A stretch of DNA of 64,000 nt from Sodalis praecaptivus (GCF_000517425.1 NZ_CP006569.1:1798001-1862000); one strand, 5' to 3'; shown: positions 46,413 through 55,634, counted from the stretch's first letter. A program made the numbers and translations. Notes: generated from the letters alone by a model not told the origin.

Positions 46413-46901
46413 TTACGCCTGATGCACATAATTAACCCGCCTCTGCCATAGGTGGGCGAGCGCGCCTGCAAGACTACCGATCGCGGTCGCCAGGGCCAAA
46501 CTGGCGAACGTTGCCAGTGAGGGCGGTAAGTGCGAGGCGAAGTAGGCCATCAATCCCAGGAAGAAGCCCAGCAGATTATTAACGAGCGGCACTTTTGCCA
46601 GCGATAGCGCAATGGCGGTGACGATGATTACCACCGGCGTCAGCGCGTAGGCGCCAAGGAGCGGACTGAGCGCGGCGATGAGGTATGCGGCACCCATGCC
46701 CAGCGCCATGCCGATCAACACGCATACGAGGTTGATAAGTCCGCTACGCACATTCAGTCCCCGGGTAAAAAAGGCAATCCAACCCACAAACATCGCCCAG
46801 ACGGGTAATTCCAACACCATGACGAAGGTGGCGGCCGAGGAGGCGACCGCAGATTCGCCGAGCACTACGGTAAGATGCTTACGCCAGGAATGAATCGCCA
46901 T
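46413..46901 (-). CDS. DUF1097-like integral membrane protein
   Basis: 162 aa with about five membrane segments (AATFVMVLELPVWAMFVGWIAFF, SGLINLVCVLIGMALGMGAAYLIAAL, ALTPVVIIVTAIALSLA, LLGFFLGLMAYFASHLP, LALATAIGSLAGALAHLW). The pattern fits DUF1097, a family without known function. Its start overlaps the end of a small upstream frame by 23 bp. LysR gene is divergent 400 bp away. Confidence 0.6.
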   Translation of the reverse strand: MAIHSWRKHLTVVLGESAVASSAATFVMVLELPVWAMFVGWIAFFTRGLNVRSGLINLVCVLIGMALGMGAAYLIAALSPLLGAYALTPVVIIVTAIALSLAKVPLVNNLLGFFLGLMAYFASHLPPSLATFASLALATAIGSLAGALAHLWQRRVNYVHQA

Positions 46902-47064
46902 GGGATGCCTCCGTCAAGAAATGGCTTATCTGCAAACCGCATAGCGGGCGGGACGGCAGGGATGCCGTTGCAGCGCAGGCAGGGAGCGCGGCGACAAGCG
47001 GCGCGCCGGCACGCAGTGCATCAACCTCGTTCAAGCGGCCGGGTAGGGAAATGACGCGTTTCAT
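46879..47064 (-). CDS. Possible 61-residue peptide upstream of the DUF1097-like gene
   Basis: ATG at 47064 has an excellent AGGAGG 6 nt upstream. The peptide (MKRVISLPGRLNEVDALRAG at its start) resembles nothing I know and overlaps the next gene by 23 bp. It could be a leader peptide that couples translation, or the stub of a decayed gene. Confidence 0.35.
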   Translation of the reverse strand: MKRVISLPGRLNEVDALRAGAPLVAALPACAATASLPSRPLCGLQISHFLTEASHGDSFLA

Positions 47065-47319
47065 GTAAGTCCTCCTGATGTGAGCAGATAAGCGAAGCCG
47101 CCGTTGGCCGCTTAATCGGGCCATGGTGCCACTGCGACCGCGCGAGCCACGGGCTAAGGTCATTGAATCATGCTGTCTGCTCTACCGGGCCCTGCGTTCT
47201 CCGTCTGGCCCGCGCCATGAAAGCGCCTCGCCCGTGGCAATCATTATGTTTGTTTACAACAGTGAGATAAATCCCGTTAAATGGGCATGACAATTCAACC
47301 GGAGTAAACAATCAGCCTT

Positions 47320-48237
47320 ATGGATCGCTTTGACGCGCTACAGCTTTTTATCCGCATTGTAGAACTCGGCAGTTTCAGCCGGGCCGCGGCCGCACAGGCG
47401 ATCCCGCGCGCCACCGCTTCGCTTGCCATCAAAGCGCTGGAAGCCAGATTAGGCACCCGGCTACTTGATCGCACCACGCGCCATGTGCGGCCGACGCTTG
47501 ATGGTCAGGCGTTCTATACGCGGTGCGTGCAAGTGCTTAGTGAACTTGAAAGCGCCGAATCCTCGCTGCGCCATGTCGCCGCCAACCCGCGCGGTACGCT
47601 GCGTGTGGATATGCACGGTACCCATGCGACGAGAATCGTTTTGCCGCGCATAGACGACTTTCGCGCCCGCTATCCGCATATCGATCTGGTCGTCAGCAGC
47701 GGCGATAGGCTGGTGGATTTGGTACCTGAAGGGATTGATTGCGCCATACGTGCAGGCAACCCCCGCGACTCAACGTTGGTGGCCCGGCGCCTGGCCGTGA
47801 TGCCGCAAGTCATATGCGCGAGTCCGGAATACCTCGCACGCTTTGGCACGCCGCGCCATCCCGATGACTTGCCGGCCCATCAGGTTGTGAAATTCTTCTC
47901 ACGCAGTAGCGCCATGGACGATACCCTGGAACTCATCATTGAGGGGCGGGTGGTCGAGTTTGCACTGCCGGGATGGATGGCGGTCAACGACGCCGAGAAT
48001 TACGTCGTTAGCGCTTTGCGCGGTTGCGGATTGATTCAACTGCCGCGCTTTCATGTGGAAGAGGCGCTGCGGAGCGGGCAATTGGTGGCAGTGCTGAGCG
48101 AGTGGCCCTGTCCGATGTTCCCGCTATCCGCGCTGTATCCATTTCACCGCCAGCTGTCCCCGCGGGTGCGCGTCTTTATCGACTGGCTGAGTGTCCTGTA
48201 TGAAGAAAAATTTGGCCCCCTTACCGCCATGCCTTAA
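47320..48237 (+). CDS. LysR-family transcriptional regulator
   Basis: 305 aa. Winged helix at residues 1-60 (DALQLFIRIVELGSFSRAAAAQAIPRATASLAIKALEARLGTRLLDRTTRHVRPT) and a substrate-binding domain after residue 90. The lack of an N-terminal extension and the wording YGSFSRAA class place it with the large CrgA/DmlR-like branch. Divergent from the DUF1097-like gene, which is its most likely target. Confidence 0.9.
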   Translation: MDRFDALQLFIRIVELGSFSRAAAAQAIPRATASLAIKALEARLGTRLLDRTTRHVRPTLDGQAFYTRCVQVLSELESAESSLRHVAANPRGTLRVDMHGTHATRIVLPRIDDFRARYPHIDLVVSSGDRLVDLVPEGIDCAIRAGNPRDSTLVARRLAVMPQVICASPEYLARFGTPRHPDDLPAHQVVKFFSRSSAMDDTLELIIEGRVVEFALPGWMAVNDAENYVVSALRGCGLIQLPRFHVEEALRSGQLVAVLSEWPCPMFPLSALYPFHRQLSPRVRVFIDWLSVLYEEKFGPLTAMP

Positions 48238-48239
48238 TG

Positions 48240-48255
48240 TGTGTGCAATATCACA
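48240..48255. promoter_or_regulatory. CRP-cAMP site upstream of the LacI gene
   Basis: TGTGT-GCAATA-TCACA matches 9 of 10 core positions of the CRP consensus. Its centre is about 60 bp before the start point expected from the promoter at 48273, a normal class I activator position. Confidence 0.55.
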
Positions 48256-48272
48256 AATTAATCATGTTATCT

Positions 48273-48301
48273 TTGACCTTAAAGAAAATCGGCGCTAGCT
48301 T
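48273..48301 (+). promoter_or_regulatory. Promoter of the LacI gene
   Basis: TTGACC (48273-48278), 17-bp spacer, TAGCTT (48296-48301). The -10 is weak, in keeping with need for CRP. The LacI-type operator starts 10 bp further on. Confidence 0.45.
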
Positions 48302-48310
48302 CACTGCAAG

Positions 48311-48324
48311 ATGAAACGTTTCAT
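48311..48324. promoter_or_regulatory. LacI-family operator 1
   Basis: Perfect palindrome ATGAAACGTTTCAT with the central CG typical of LacI/GalR sites, at the expected transcription start and 15 bp before the regulator's ATG. An identical copy precedes the kinase gene. Confidence 0.8.
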
Positions 48325-48339
48325 TTTTGGCTGGGGAAC

Positions 48340-49347
48340 ATGGTTGCAACCATAAAAGACGTTGCCGTCAAGGCAGGGGTGTCGCTAGGTACCGTGTCAA
48401 AGGTCATTAATGGCGACCCGAGCGTCAGCGATAAACGCCGAGAACGCGTGATGGCGACCATTGCGGCGTTAGGTTATTCGCCTAATAGCATTGCGCAAAA
48501 TTTGCGCACCGCCAACTCCAAAACCATCTCGGTGCTGCTGGCCAATATCACCAACCCGTTCCAAATGGCGCTGGCGAAAGGGATTGAGGAAGTTGCCGTG
48601 GCGCACAGCTATAACCTGACCATTAGCGCCACTAATGAGCAAAGTGCTAAAGAACTCGAAAGTCTGGCGATGTTCGAGCGAAATCGCAGTGAAGGGATCA
48701 TCATTTGTAGTACGGGTAAAACCAAAGAAAAGATTTGCTCACTGATTGAAAAAAATATCCCGGTGGTGATGGTGGACCGTTTCGTTCCCGGCATTCCCTG
48801 TGACTACGTTGGGGATGATTTTTCCCACGCGATTGACATTGCGCTGCAACATTTACAGGCATTGGGACACAACCGCATTGGTATTATCCACGGCGACATG
48901 AATACCTATCACGGCGAGTACCGTCATGGCCTGGTGCTGAGCCAGATGCGCAAACTCGGGCTCTCCCAAGATAAAGATTTGCATAAGACCGGGCCTTATA
49001 CCTACGAGCAGGGGGAGCAGGCGTTCAGGGAATTGCTGGCGATGTCGGTACCGCCGACGGCGATTCTGGCGGTCAATAACGTGTTGTGCGCGGGCGCTAT
49101 CCATGCGGCAAACCAGAGCGGCGTCACTATCCCGGACGACGTCTCGCTTATTCTCATCAATGAAAACAACTTTATGTGGGATATCGTTTCGCCGGGTATC
49201 ACCATGGTGACCCAGTCGCCGCTGACCATCGGGCGTCGCGCCGCGAATATCATTTTCGAGCGTCTGCGGAATAAAGAAAAAACGGCGTTTACCGCGACGC
49301 TATTGGCGCCGACCCTGGTCACTCGGGAATCGACGCGCAGCCTTTAA
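48340..49347 (+). CDS. LacI-family transcriptional regulator of the polyol operon
   Basis: 335 aa. Helix-turn-helix at residues 3-50 (TIKDVAVKAGVSLGTVSKVINGDPSVSDKRRERVMATIAALGYSPNSIAQNLRT) with hinge helix, then a periplasmic-binding-protein-like ligand domain. Identical operators stand before this gene and before the kinase, so it likely controls itself and the four genes downstream. The effector is unknown, presumably the polyol or its phosphate. Confidence 0.9.
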   Translation: MVATIKDVAVKAGVSLGTVSKVINGDPSVSDKRRERVMATIAALGYSPNSIAQNLRTANSKTISVLLANITNPFQMALAKGIEEVAVAHSYNLTISATNEQSAKELESLAMFERNRSEGIIICSTGKTKEKICSLIEKNIPVVMVDRFVPGIPCDYVGDDFSHAIDIALQHLQALGHNRIGIIHGDMNTYHGEYRHGLVLSQMRKLGLSQDKDLHKTGPYTYEQGEQAFRELLAMSVPPTAILAVNNVLCAGAIHAANQSGVTIPDDVSLILINENNFMWDIVSPGITMVTQSPLTIGRRAANIIFERLRNKEKTAFTATLLAPTLVTRESTRSL

Positions 49348-49364
49348 TTTTTTTTAAGATAAAA

Positions 49365-49378
49365 ATGAAACGTTTCAT
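49365..49378. promoter_or_regulatory. LacI-family operator 2
   Basis: ATGAAACGTTTCAT, identical to operator 1 including flanking A and T runs, 32 bp before the kinase ATG. Confidence 0.8.
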
Positions 49379-49410
49379 TTTTGCGATGATAGGCATAAAA
49401 GGCATATAAA

Positions 49411-50913
49411 ATGCAAAACTCTGTAGTGCTTACCCTGGATATTGGGACGACGTCCTGCAAGCTGGTCCTTATCGATAAAAACGGCCATGAGCTGTTCTCT
49501 GACAAGGCCCACTATCCACTTTTGTTCCCGAAACCGGGTCAGGTTGAACAGGATCCGCAGGCGATCTGGTCGAGTATTCAAACCCTGCTCAAGCGTTTAT
49601 CACGCGATGCCGGCGAAACCTACGACATCGAAGCGATGGCCATCAGCTCGCAGATCAGCGCGCATTTTCTGGTTGATGAGGCGGGGACGCCGCTGACCAA
49701 TATCATCTCATGGATGGACAGCCGCGCGGCAGCACAAGCGCGTGACTTGGTCAGCGCTTATAGCAAAGCACAACTGCGCGACGCGTTGGGCATGGACATG
49801 CTGATAGGGCCGGCATTTAGCATACCCAAGCTTAAATGGCTGGCGACCCACGCCGCGCCAACGCTTGCGCGCGCGCGGTATCTGATACAAATAAAAGAAT
49901 ATGTTATCTGGCAGCTCACGGGAGAATGGCGTTCCGACCTGACCAGCCTGAAGGGGGTTGTCAACCAGCAAACCCGCCGCCTTTCCACCGAATTACTGCG
50001 CTGGGCGGGGGCGCCGGAGGGCATTATCCCTCCCTATGGCGACCCGTGGGAAATCGCCGGTTATACCAAAGCGGATGTGGCCGGCAACCTGAATATCCCG
50101 GTCGCCATGCCGGTGATTTTGGGCTGGAATGATTTAAACGCGGCCATTCTCGGTACGGTGGGGGTACCGCGTCATAACAGTGGCTTTGATATTACGGGGA
50201 CATCGGAGCATATCGGTTTCGTCGGGGCGGAAGTGCTGGCGACGTCCCCGGAAGGGATCAACTGCCTGCCGTTCGTCGATGATGTAATGCTGTCCTACGG
50301 CGTGACCTCGTCGGGCGGACAGGCGCTACAGTGGTATATGAATAACATTGCGGTCAGCAAAAATTATGTCGATATCGAGCGCCATGTGCATCGGGTACCG
50401 CCCGGCGCGGAACAACTGCTATTTCTTCCTTACATCAACGGTGAGCGTAACCCCTGGTGGAACCCCAATGCGCAGGGGGTATTTTTTGGCCTGCGCGCGC
50501 ACCATACCAAAGATCATATGACCCGTGCCGTGCTGGAAGGCGTCGGGTTTGCGCTAAAAGCGAATACCTCTCGCCTGGAGACGATGCCTGAGGCGTTCGT
50601 GATCTCCGGCGGCGCCAGCGCTCTCGACATCTGGAACCAGATCAAAGCGGATATCATGGGAGTGCCTTTTAAAAAGCTCAACACGACGGAGGCCGGATGT
50701 CTGGGAGTGGCTATTTTGGCCGCCAAAGCGCTCGGCTGGTACCGTTCTTTAACGGTCGCGTCCGAAAATATGATACGCACAGCGAAAGTCTATACGCCAA
50801 ATAGTGAAAACCATCGACTGTATAACCAAAAATTCACCACCTATTTGCGCCTTTATGACGCGCTGAAGCCGGTATTCGACGTCAATGTTAATCAAGTTGA
50901 GGAAGTAGAATAA
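49411..50913 (+). CDS. FGGY-family carbohydrate kinase (xylulokinase-like)
   Basis: 500 aa with N-terminal phosphate loop LTLDIGTTSCKLVLID, WMDSRAAAQ, and C-terminal ATP lobe with GVTSSGGQALQWYMNN, PYINGERNPWWNPNAQGVFFGL and FVISGGASALDIWNQIKADIMG. The family phosphorylates sugars, polyols and ketoses. Its stop overlaps the next start by 1 bp. In the operon it precedes two MtlD-like proteins, suggesting that the imported polyol is phosphorylated before oxidation. Confidence 0.87.
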   Translation: MQNSVVLTLDIGTTSCKLVLIDKNGHELFSDKAHYPLLFPKPGQVEQDPQAIWSSIQTLLKRLSRDAGETYDIEAMAISSQISAHFLVDEAGTPLTNIISWMDSRAAAQARDLVSAYSKAQLRDALGMDMLIGPAFSIPKLKWLATHAAPTLARARYLIQIKEYVIWQLTGEWRSDLTSLKGVVNQQTRRLSTELLRWAGAPEGIIPPYGDPWEIAGYTKADVAGNLNIPVAMPVILGWNDLNAAILGTVGVPRHNSGFDITGTSEHIGFVGAEVLATSPEGINCLPFVDDVMLSYGVTSSGGQALQWYMNNIAVSKNYVDIERHVHRVPPGAEQLLFLPYINGERNPWWNPNAQGVFFGLRAHHTKDHMTRAVLEGVGFALKANTSRLETMPEAFVISGGASALDIWNQIKADIMGVPFKKLNTTEAGCLGVAILAAKALGWYRSLTVASENMIRTAKVYTPNSENHRLYNQKFTTYLRLYDALKPVFDVNVNQVEEVE

Positions 50914-52097
50914 TGAAAGCCATCATTTACGGCGCGGGGAAAATATCGCGCGGGTTTATCTCGCAATTAGTTTATCTGGCGGGATACGACATCGTGTATG
51001 TCGACATTAATGACAGCCTGTTGGCGCAATTAAGCACGCGGAAACAATTCACGGTCCATGTTATGGGCGCTAGCGAAAAAAATACGCTCATTACGGGTTT
51101 TAAATGCCTGTCGCTTACCGATACGGCGGCCGTCGCACGGGAGCTCCAAGCGGCGGATATCGTGTTCACCTCGGTCGGCGGGAAAAATTTACCCTCGCTT
51201 GGGGCGACGATTGCGGCGGCTTTTACCGAGGTTTTCGACGGCGGGGGACCAAAAGGCTTTCTCAACATTATAACCTGTGAAAACTGGAAAGATCCGGCCA
51301 GGGTATTGGCTGAAAGCATCCGCGGCCACCTGAGTGACGATCGGGCAAAACGGTTCGACACCTGCATTGGGGTAGCGCAAGCCGTGGTGATGCGTTCCGC
51401 CGTTGATGCGACGCCCGACATACTTAAACAGGATCCCCTGACGGTGCCGGTTCAGGATTTTTGGCAGCTGCCGGTCGATATCGACAGCATTAAGGGTCAA
51501 CCGCCGGCGATCCCGGGCATTATCTATCAGGAAAACTTTGCGGGTTTTCTTGAGCGCAAAATCTACACCTACAATACCGGTAACGCGACCATCGCTTATC
51601 TCGGCTATTTAAAAAAAAGCTATGCGCTGGCGGACGCCGCTAACGACGATTTCATCGTTGCCGTCTTGGATCAGGTCTATCAGCAGACCAATAAAGCGCT
51701 CTCCCTGAAGCATAAATGTAGCCTCGAAGAACAGACGGCCTTTTCTGAACAAGCGAAACGAAAATATCAGGATTACGCCATCATTGATGATGTTCGTCGC
51801 CATGCCAATGACCCAATAAGAAAACTCGGCCCGGACGATCGTCTGATAGGCGCCGCCAGGCTAGTACAGGCGTACCACCTTCCCGTGGACGGTATCAGTA
51901 TCGCCATTGCCGCGGCGCTTTATTATGACAACCCGCAAGATGCGCTTGCCGTTTCATTGCAGGCCCTGCGCGAGCAACGGGGTATTGATCATGTGCTGCA
52001 AACCGTTTGCCAGATTTCTCTCGACGGCGACTTAGCCAAAACGATCAAGGCAAAAATTGTTTATCTCAAAAAAATAGGACTTATCGATCATGAGTAA
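50913..52097 (+). CDS. Mannitol-1-phosphate 5-dehydrogenase-like protein A
   Basis: 394 aa, polyol-specific long-chain dehydrogenase family. Rossmann motif YGAGKISRGF (MtlD has GAGNIGRGF), then ITCEN, and the catalytic helix ERKIYTYNTGNATIAYLG. In this helix Lys216 and Asn221 are kept, but the usual His three residues after Asn is Asn224. C-terminal RKLGPDDRLIGAARL matches MtlD. It overlaps the second paralogue by 8 bp, so the two may form a heteromer. Confidence 0.83.
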   Translation: MKAIIYGAGKISRGFISQLVYLAGYDIVYVDINDSLLAQLSTRKQFTVHVMGASEKNTLITGFKCLSLTDTAAVARELQAADIVFTSVGGKNLPSLGATIAAAFTEVFDGGGPKGFLNIITCENWKDPARVLAESIRGHLSDDRAKRFDTCIGVAQAVVMRSAVDATPDILKQDPLTVPVQDFWQLPVDIDSIKGQPPAIPGIIYQENFAGFLERKIYTYNTGNATIAYLGYLKKSYALADAANDDFIVAVLDQVYQQTNKALSLKHKCSLEEQTAFSEQAKRKYQDYAIIDDVRRHANDPIRKLGPDDRLIGAARLVQAYHLPVDGISIAIAAALYYDNPQDALAVSLQALREQRGIDHVLQTVCQISLDGDLAKTIKAKIVYLKKIGLIDHE

Positions 52098-53229
52098 CAC
52101 ACCGTCAGCAGTAATTATTGGCGCGGGTCAAACCGGACGCGGTTTTATTGCCCGATTTTTGGCGAAAAGCGGCTATCACCTGACCTTTATCGACAACAAT
52201 GACAAGACAGTGCAATACCTACAGGAAGATAACTTCTTTACCATCCATTGTTTTGATGAAACGGTACGCCCGGTACATATTCATGATTTTACCGCCTATC
52301 GGGCCGGGACGCCTGAAGCATTGCGGGCTATCGCGGCGGCGGACGTGCTGTTTGTCTCGGTTGGCCAGCAGAATTTGCCGGTGATTGCAAAAGACATCGC
52401 TCTTGGGGTCAATGCCCGACGTAAATCGGGGCTGGCGCCGCTTAAGGTGCTTACCGCCGAAAACGGAGTCTCGCCAGGGCAAATTCTCGGCGATGCCCTG
52501 CGCCAAGATCTCGACGACCCTGAAAGCGTTGCGATATCGGAGGTGGCGATTTTCTGCACCACGAATGTGCTTAAGAAAACCCGTTTGGATATTGGGACTG
52601 AAAACTATAACCGCGTTCCCTACAACGCGCGGGCGTTGGGCGGCGAGCTGCCTATTAAAGGCTTTGTCGCCGAAGCAGACATGACCCAATTATTAAAACG
52701 CAAGATTTATACTTACAACTTTATCAGCGCGTGCGTGACGTACCTCGGCGCTTATAAAGGTATAGAGGATTACGCGACGTCGGCAAACGATCAAGAGGTG
52801 CGTGAACTTATCTTCCGCGTGGTGCCGGAGCTAAATAAAGCACTGTGCAAAGTATTGGCCGTGGATGCGGCCTCACAGGAGACATTCTCGGATAATGCGC
52901 TAAAGAAATTTAGCGATTATACGATTGAAGATTATGTCAGTAAAAATGCGCGCGAGGTGTCGCGCAAGCTGCGTCCTGACGACCGTATGATCGCACCGGC
53001 AAATATGATTATCGCCAACGCCGGCGATACCCACGCCATCGCTATCGTCATCGCTGCCGCACTCTTCTGGGGAGAGAAAAATGAAAAACTGTTGGCCACG
53101 TACGGCAGCGTTGACGCCGTTCTTACCTCGCTGAGTCAGGTGCCGGCGGATTCAGCGCTTTTTCGCCAGGTTAAAGACTGTTATGCGGCATTAAAACAAG
53201 GAACAACGATTACGCAACTGCTGAAATAA
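52090..53229 (+). CDS. Mannitol-1-phosphate 5-dehydrogenase-like protein B
   Basis: 379 aa, tandem paralogue of protein A. Rossmann motif IIGAGQTGRGF, LTAENGVSPGQIL, and catalytic-helix region KRKIYTYNFISACVTYLG with Lys205 and Asn210 kept and Ser213 where the catalytic His should be; the TG of NTGH is also lost. RKLRPDDRMIAPANMI matches the MtlD C-terminal motif. Whether one, both or neither is an active dehydrogenase alone is open. Confidence 0.82.
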   Translation: MSNTPSAVIIGAGQTGRGFIARFLAKSGYHLTFIDNNDKTVQYLQEDNFFTIHCFDETVRPVHIHDFTAYRAGTPEALRAIAAADVLFVSVGQQNLPVIAKDIALGVNARRKSGLAPLKVLTAENGVSPGQILGDALRQDLDDPESVAISEVAIFCTTNVLKKTRLDIGTENYNRVPYNARALGGELPIKGFVAEADMTQLLKRKIYTYNFISACVTYLGAYKGIEDYATSANDQEVRELIFRVVPELNKALCKVLAVDAASQETFSDNALKKFSDYTIEDYVSKNAREVSRKLRPDDRMIAPANMIIANAGDTHAIAIVIAAALFWGEKNEKLLATYGSVDAVLTSLSQVPADSALFRQVKDCYAALKQGTTITQLLK

Positions 53230-53332
53230 CCAAGTAACCCAATCAAGGAACACACAGGCCAAAGGAAATTATTTGGCGTGTGTTTCCTGCATCTGAAATC
53301 CGAGCCCTACTACAATTATATTAGAGGTTGAC

Positions 53333-54619
53333 ATGAGTAATAATAAACCCACAAAAGTCAGGTTTTTCATTCTTTTTATGGTGTTTATTTCGGTAGTGAT
53401 TAACTATATGGACAGGAGTAACCTTTCTATTGCCGGTCCGCACATTGCGCAAGAATTTGGGTTATCGACCATCAAGATGGGCTATATTTATTCCGCCTTC
53501 GGCTGGACCTATGCCTTATTGCAAATTCCCGGCGGCTTCATCGTGGATAAAGTGCTGCCGCGAATGCTTTATACCCTGATGCTGGTCGGCTGGTCGGCAA
53601 TGACGCTGCTGATGGGTATCGCGCAAGGGTTTGGCGCGCTTTTTGGCCTGCGTCTCGCCATCGGCGTGTTTGAAGTGCCGGCATTCCCCACCAATAACAA
53701 AATCGTCACCGCCTGGTTCCCTGAGCATGAAAAAGGCAAAGCCATTGCCTGCTACACCTCCGGCCAGTTCGTGGGGGTGGCATTCCTGACGCCGGTGCTG
53801 GTGGCGATCCAGACCTGGTTGGGGTGGCAAGGTATGTTTATCCTGATGGGGGCAATTGGCATCGTGTGGGGATTGATTTGGTACGCGCTGTATCGTCAAC
53901 CCGATGAACATCAAGGCGTCAATCAGGCGGAGATAGACTATATCAAGCAGGGCGGCGGCGTGATTTCCGCTACCACCGCGAATACGGCAAGCGGCAAACA
54001 GAAAATTGAATGGTCGCAGATCAAAATGGCGTTCTCGCGCCGTAAATTATGGGGCGTGTATATCGGTCAGTTCGCGTCAACCTCGATGCTTTGGTTCTTC
54101 CTGACCTGGTTTCCCACCTATCTGGTGCAGTATCGGGGACTGGATTTCATCAAGGTGGGTTTTCTCACCTCTATTCCTTTTCTGGCGGCCTTTGTCGGGG
54201 TGCTGTTGGGGGGCACGTTCTCAGACTGGCTTATCAAGCGCGGCCATAGCATAACCTTGGCGCGTAAGTTGCCCATCATCTTGGGCCTGTTACTTTCCAC
54301 CTCCATTGTGGGCGCCAATTTTACCGATAACACCACCCTTATCGTGGTATTCATGACGATTGCGTTTTTCGGTAACGGCTTTTCTTCGATTACCTGGACG
54401 TTGGTATCGGCGATTGCGCCGGTTAAGGCTATTGGTATCACCGGCGGCACCTTTAACTTCATGGGTAACCTGTCATCGATTTTCATCCCGATAGTGATTG
54501 GCTATCTGGTGAGCGGCGGCAATTTTGCGCCGGCGTTGATTTTTGTTTCGCTCATCGCGCTCATTGGCGCGCTGTCGTATATTTTTATCGTCGGTAAAGT
54601 GGAACGGGTGTCGTTCTAA
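53333..54619 (+). CDS. MFS transporter, anion:cation symporter (glucarate/hexuronate type)
   Basis: 428 aa with twelve predicted membrane helices. N-terminal VVINYMDRSNLSIAGPHIAQEFGLSTIKMGYIYSAFGWTYALLQIPGG and GVFEVPAFPTNNKIVTAWFPEHEKGKA are typical of the ACS family, which moves sugar acids and organic anions. It is 103 bp after the dehydrogenases in the LacI operon. An ACS transporter suggests an acidic sugar or polyol as substrate rather than mannitol itself. Confidence 0.88.
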   Translation: MSNNKPTKVRFFILFMVFISVVINYMDRSNLSIAGPHIAQEFGLSTIKMGYIYSAFGWTYALLQIPGGFIVDKVLPRMLYTLMLVGWSAMTLLMGIAQGFGALFGLRLAIGVFEVPAFPTNNKIVTAWFPEHEKGKAIACYTSGQFVGVAFLTPVLVAIQTWLGWQGMFILMGAIGIVWGLIWYALYRQPDEHQGVNQAEIDYIKQGGGVISATTANTASGKQKIEWSQIKMAFSRRKLWGVYIGQFASTSMLWFFLTWFPTYLVQYRGLDFIKVGFLTSIPFLAAFVGVLLGGTFSDWLIKRGHSITLARKLPIILGLLLSTSIVGANFTDNTTLIVVFMTIAFFGNGFSSITWTLVSAIAPVKAIGITGGTFNFMGNLSSIFIPIVIGYLVSGGNFAPALIFVSLIALIGALSYIFIVGKVERVSF

Positions 54620-54821
54620 CGCGGTCAATGCCGCGCGCCCAAGACCGACATCCACCTGGAGGTACACCGGTAACGGGCCCGTTTGCTGCCGGCGGGCCGC
54701 TTCGGTAATGGTGTCGACGCCGGTAAAGGTCGGCGGCAATGCAGGCGACGCGGGCCCGGTGCCGCGGGGCCTCAGCAGCAGCTCGCGCCCACCGCCTGCA
54801 AACCTCGGCCGGCGCTGAACG

Positions 54822-55634
54822 TCAGGTGGCGATCATCACCTGTACATTCGCCAGCTCCAGGGCGGTCGCGAGCACCGCAGGCGGCGCGCTGTCCGTTATC
54901 AGCAGGTCGATGTCCTGCCACTCGGCCACCTGCACCAGCGACATGTGTTGGAATTTCGCGGCGTCGCAGAGCAGCACTTTAAAGCCGGAACGACGAATTA
55001 AAACCCGTTTCATTTCGGTCTCATCCAGCGAGCTATCGTAAATGCCCTGGCTGGTGATGCCCGAGGCGCTGATAAAGGCGATATCAAACCAGAACTGCTG
55101 GAACTGCTCAATGGCCGATGGCCCGACGATCGCCATCTCATCGTCGCGCATCTTGCCGCCCGCCAGATAGACTTCCGGCGCCTGGGGATAGCGGCCAATC
55201 TCATGGGCGATACGCACGCTGTTGGTGAAGATTTTCAGTCGTTCATGTTGCACCAACGCCTCCGCCATCGCCAGGGTGGTGGTCCCGATATCGAGGGCGA
55301 CACTCTGGTAGCGCCCCGCAACCTCGGCAGCCTGCCGGGCAATGCGCATTTTACTCTCGCGGTGCAACGCGAGGCGCGCCGCAAAGTGCGCCGGCAGCGG
55401 ATCCATAATCGGCGGATTGAGCGTTTCCGTCAGCACCGCGCCGCCGTGGACCCGGCGCAGCTTGCCGTCCGTTTCCAGTTCGGCCAGGTCGCGGCGAACC
55501 GTCATTTCCGAAACCGCCAATTCCGCTGAGATCTCCACCACCGTCCCCCGCCCACGCTCGACCAGCATGCTAAGGATCCGTTTTTTTCGCTCCTGGGGAA
55601 GATAACGCGTTTGGGTCTCGGGTTTGGCTGGCAT
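54822..55634 (-). CDS. DeoR-family transcriptional regulator 1
   Basis: 270 aa from ATG 55634; a GTG at 55646 lies too close to the purine-rich site. Helix-turn-helix ERKKRILSMLVERGRGTVVEISAELAVSEMTVRRDLAELETDGKLRRVHGGAV, then the sugar-phosphate-sensing domain with LDIGTTTLAMAEAL, TNSVRIAHEI and LCDAAKFQHMSLV. About the same layout and much identical sequence as the regulator at 58799, so the two are paralogues. It is on the same strand as, and 161 bp after, the HAD gene. Confidence 0.88.
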   Translation of the reverse strand: MPAKPETQTRYLPQERKKRILSMLVERGRGTVVEISAELAVSEMTVRRDLAELETDGKLRRVHGGAVLTETLNPPIMDPLPAHFAARLALHRESKMRIARQAAEVAGRYQSVALDIGTTTLAMAEALVQHERLKIFTNSVRIAHEIGRYPQAPEVYLAGGKMRDDEMAIVGPSAIEQFQQFWFDIAFISASGITSQGIYDSSLDETEMKRVLIRRSGFKVLLCDAAKFQHMSLVQVAEWQDIDLLITDSAPPAVLATALELANVQVMIAT

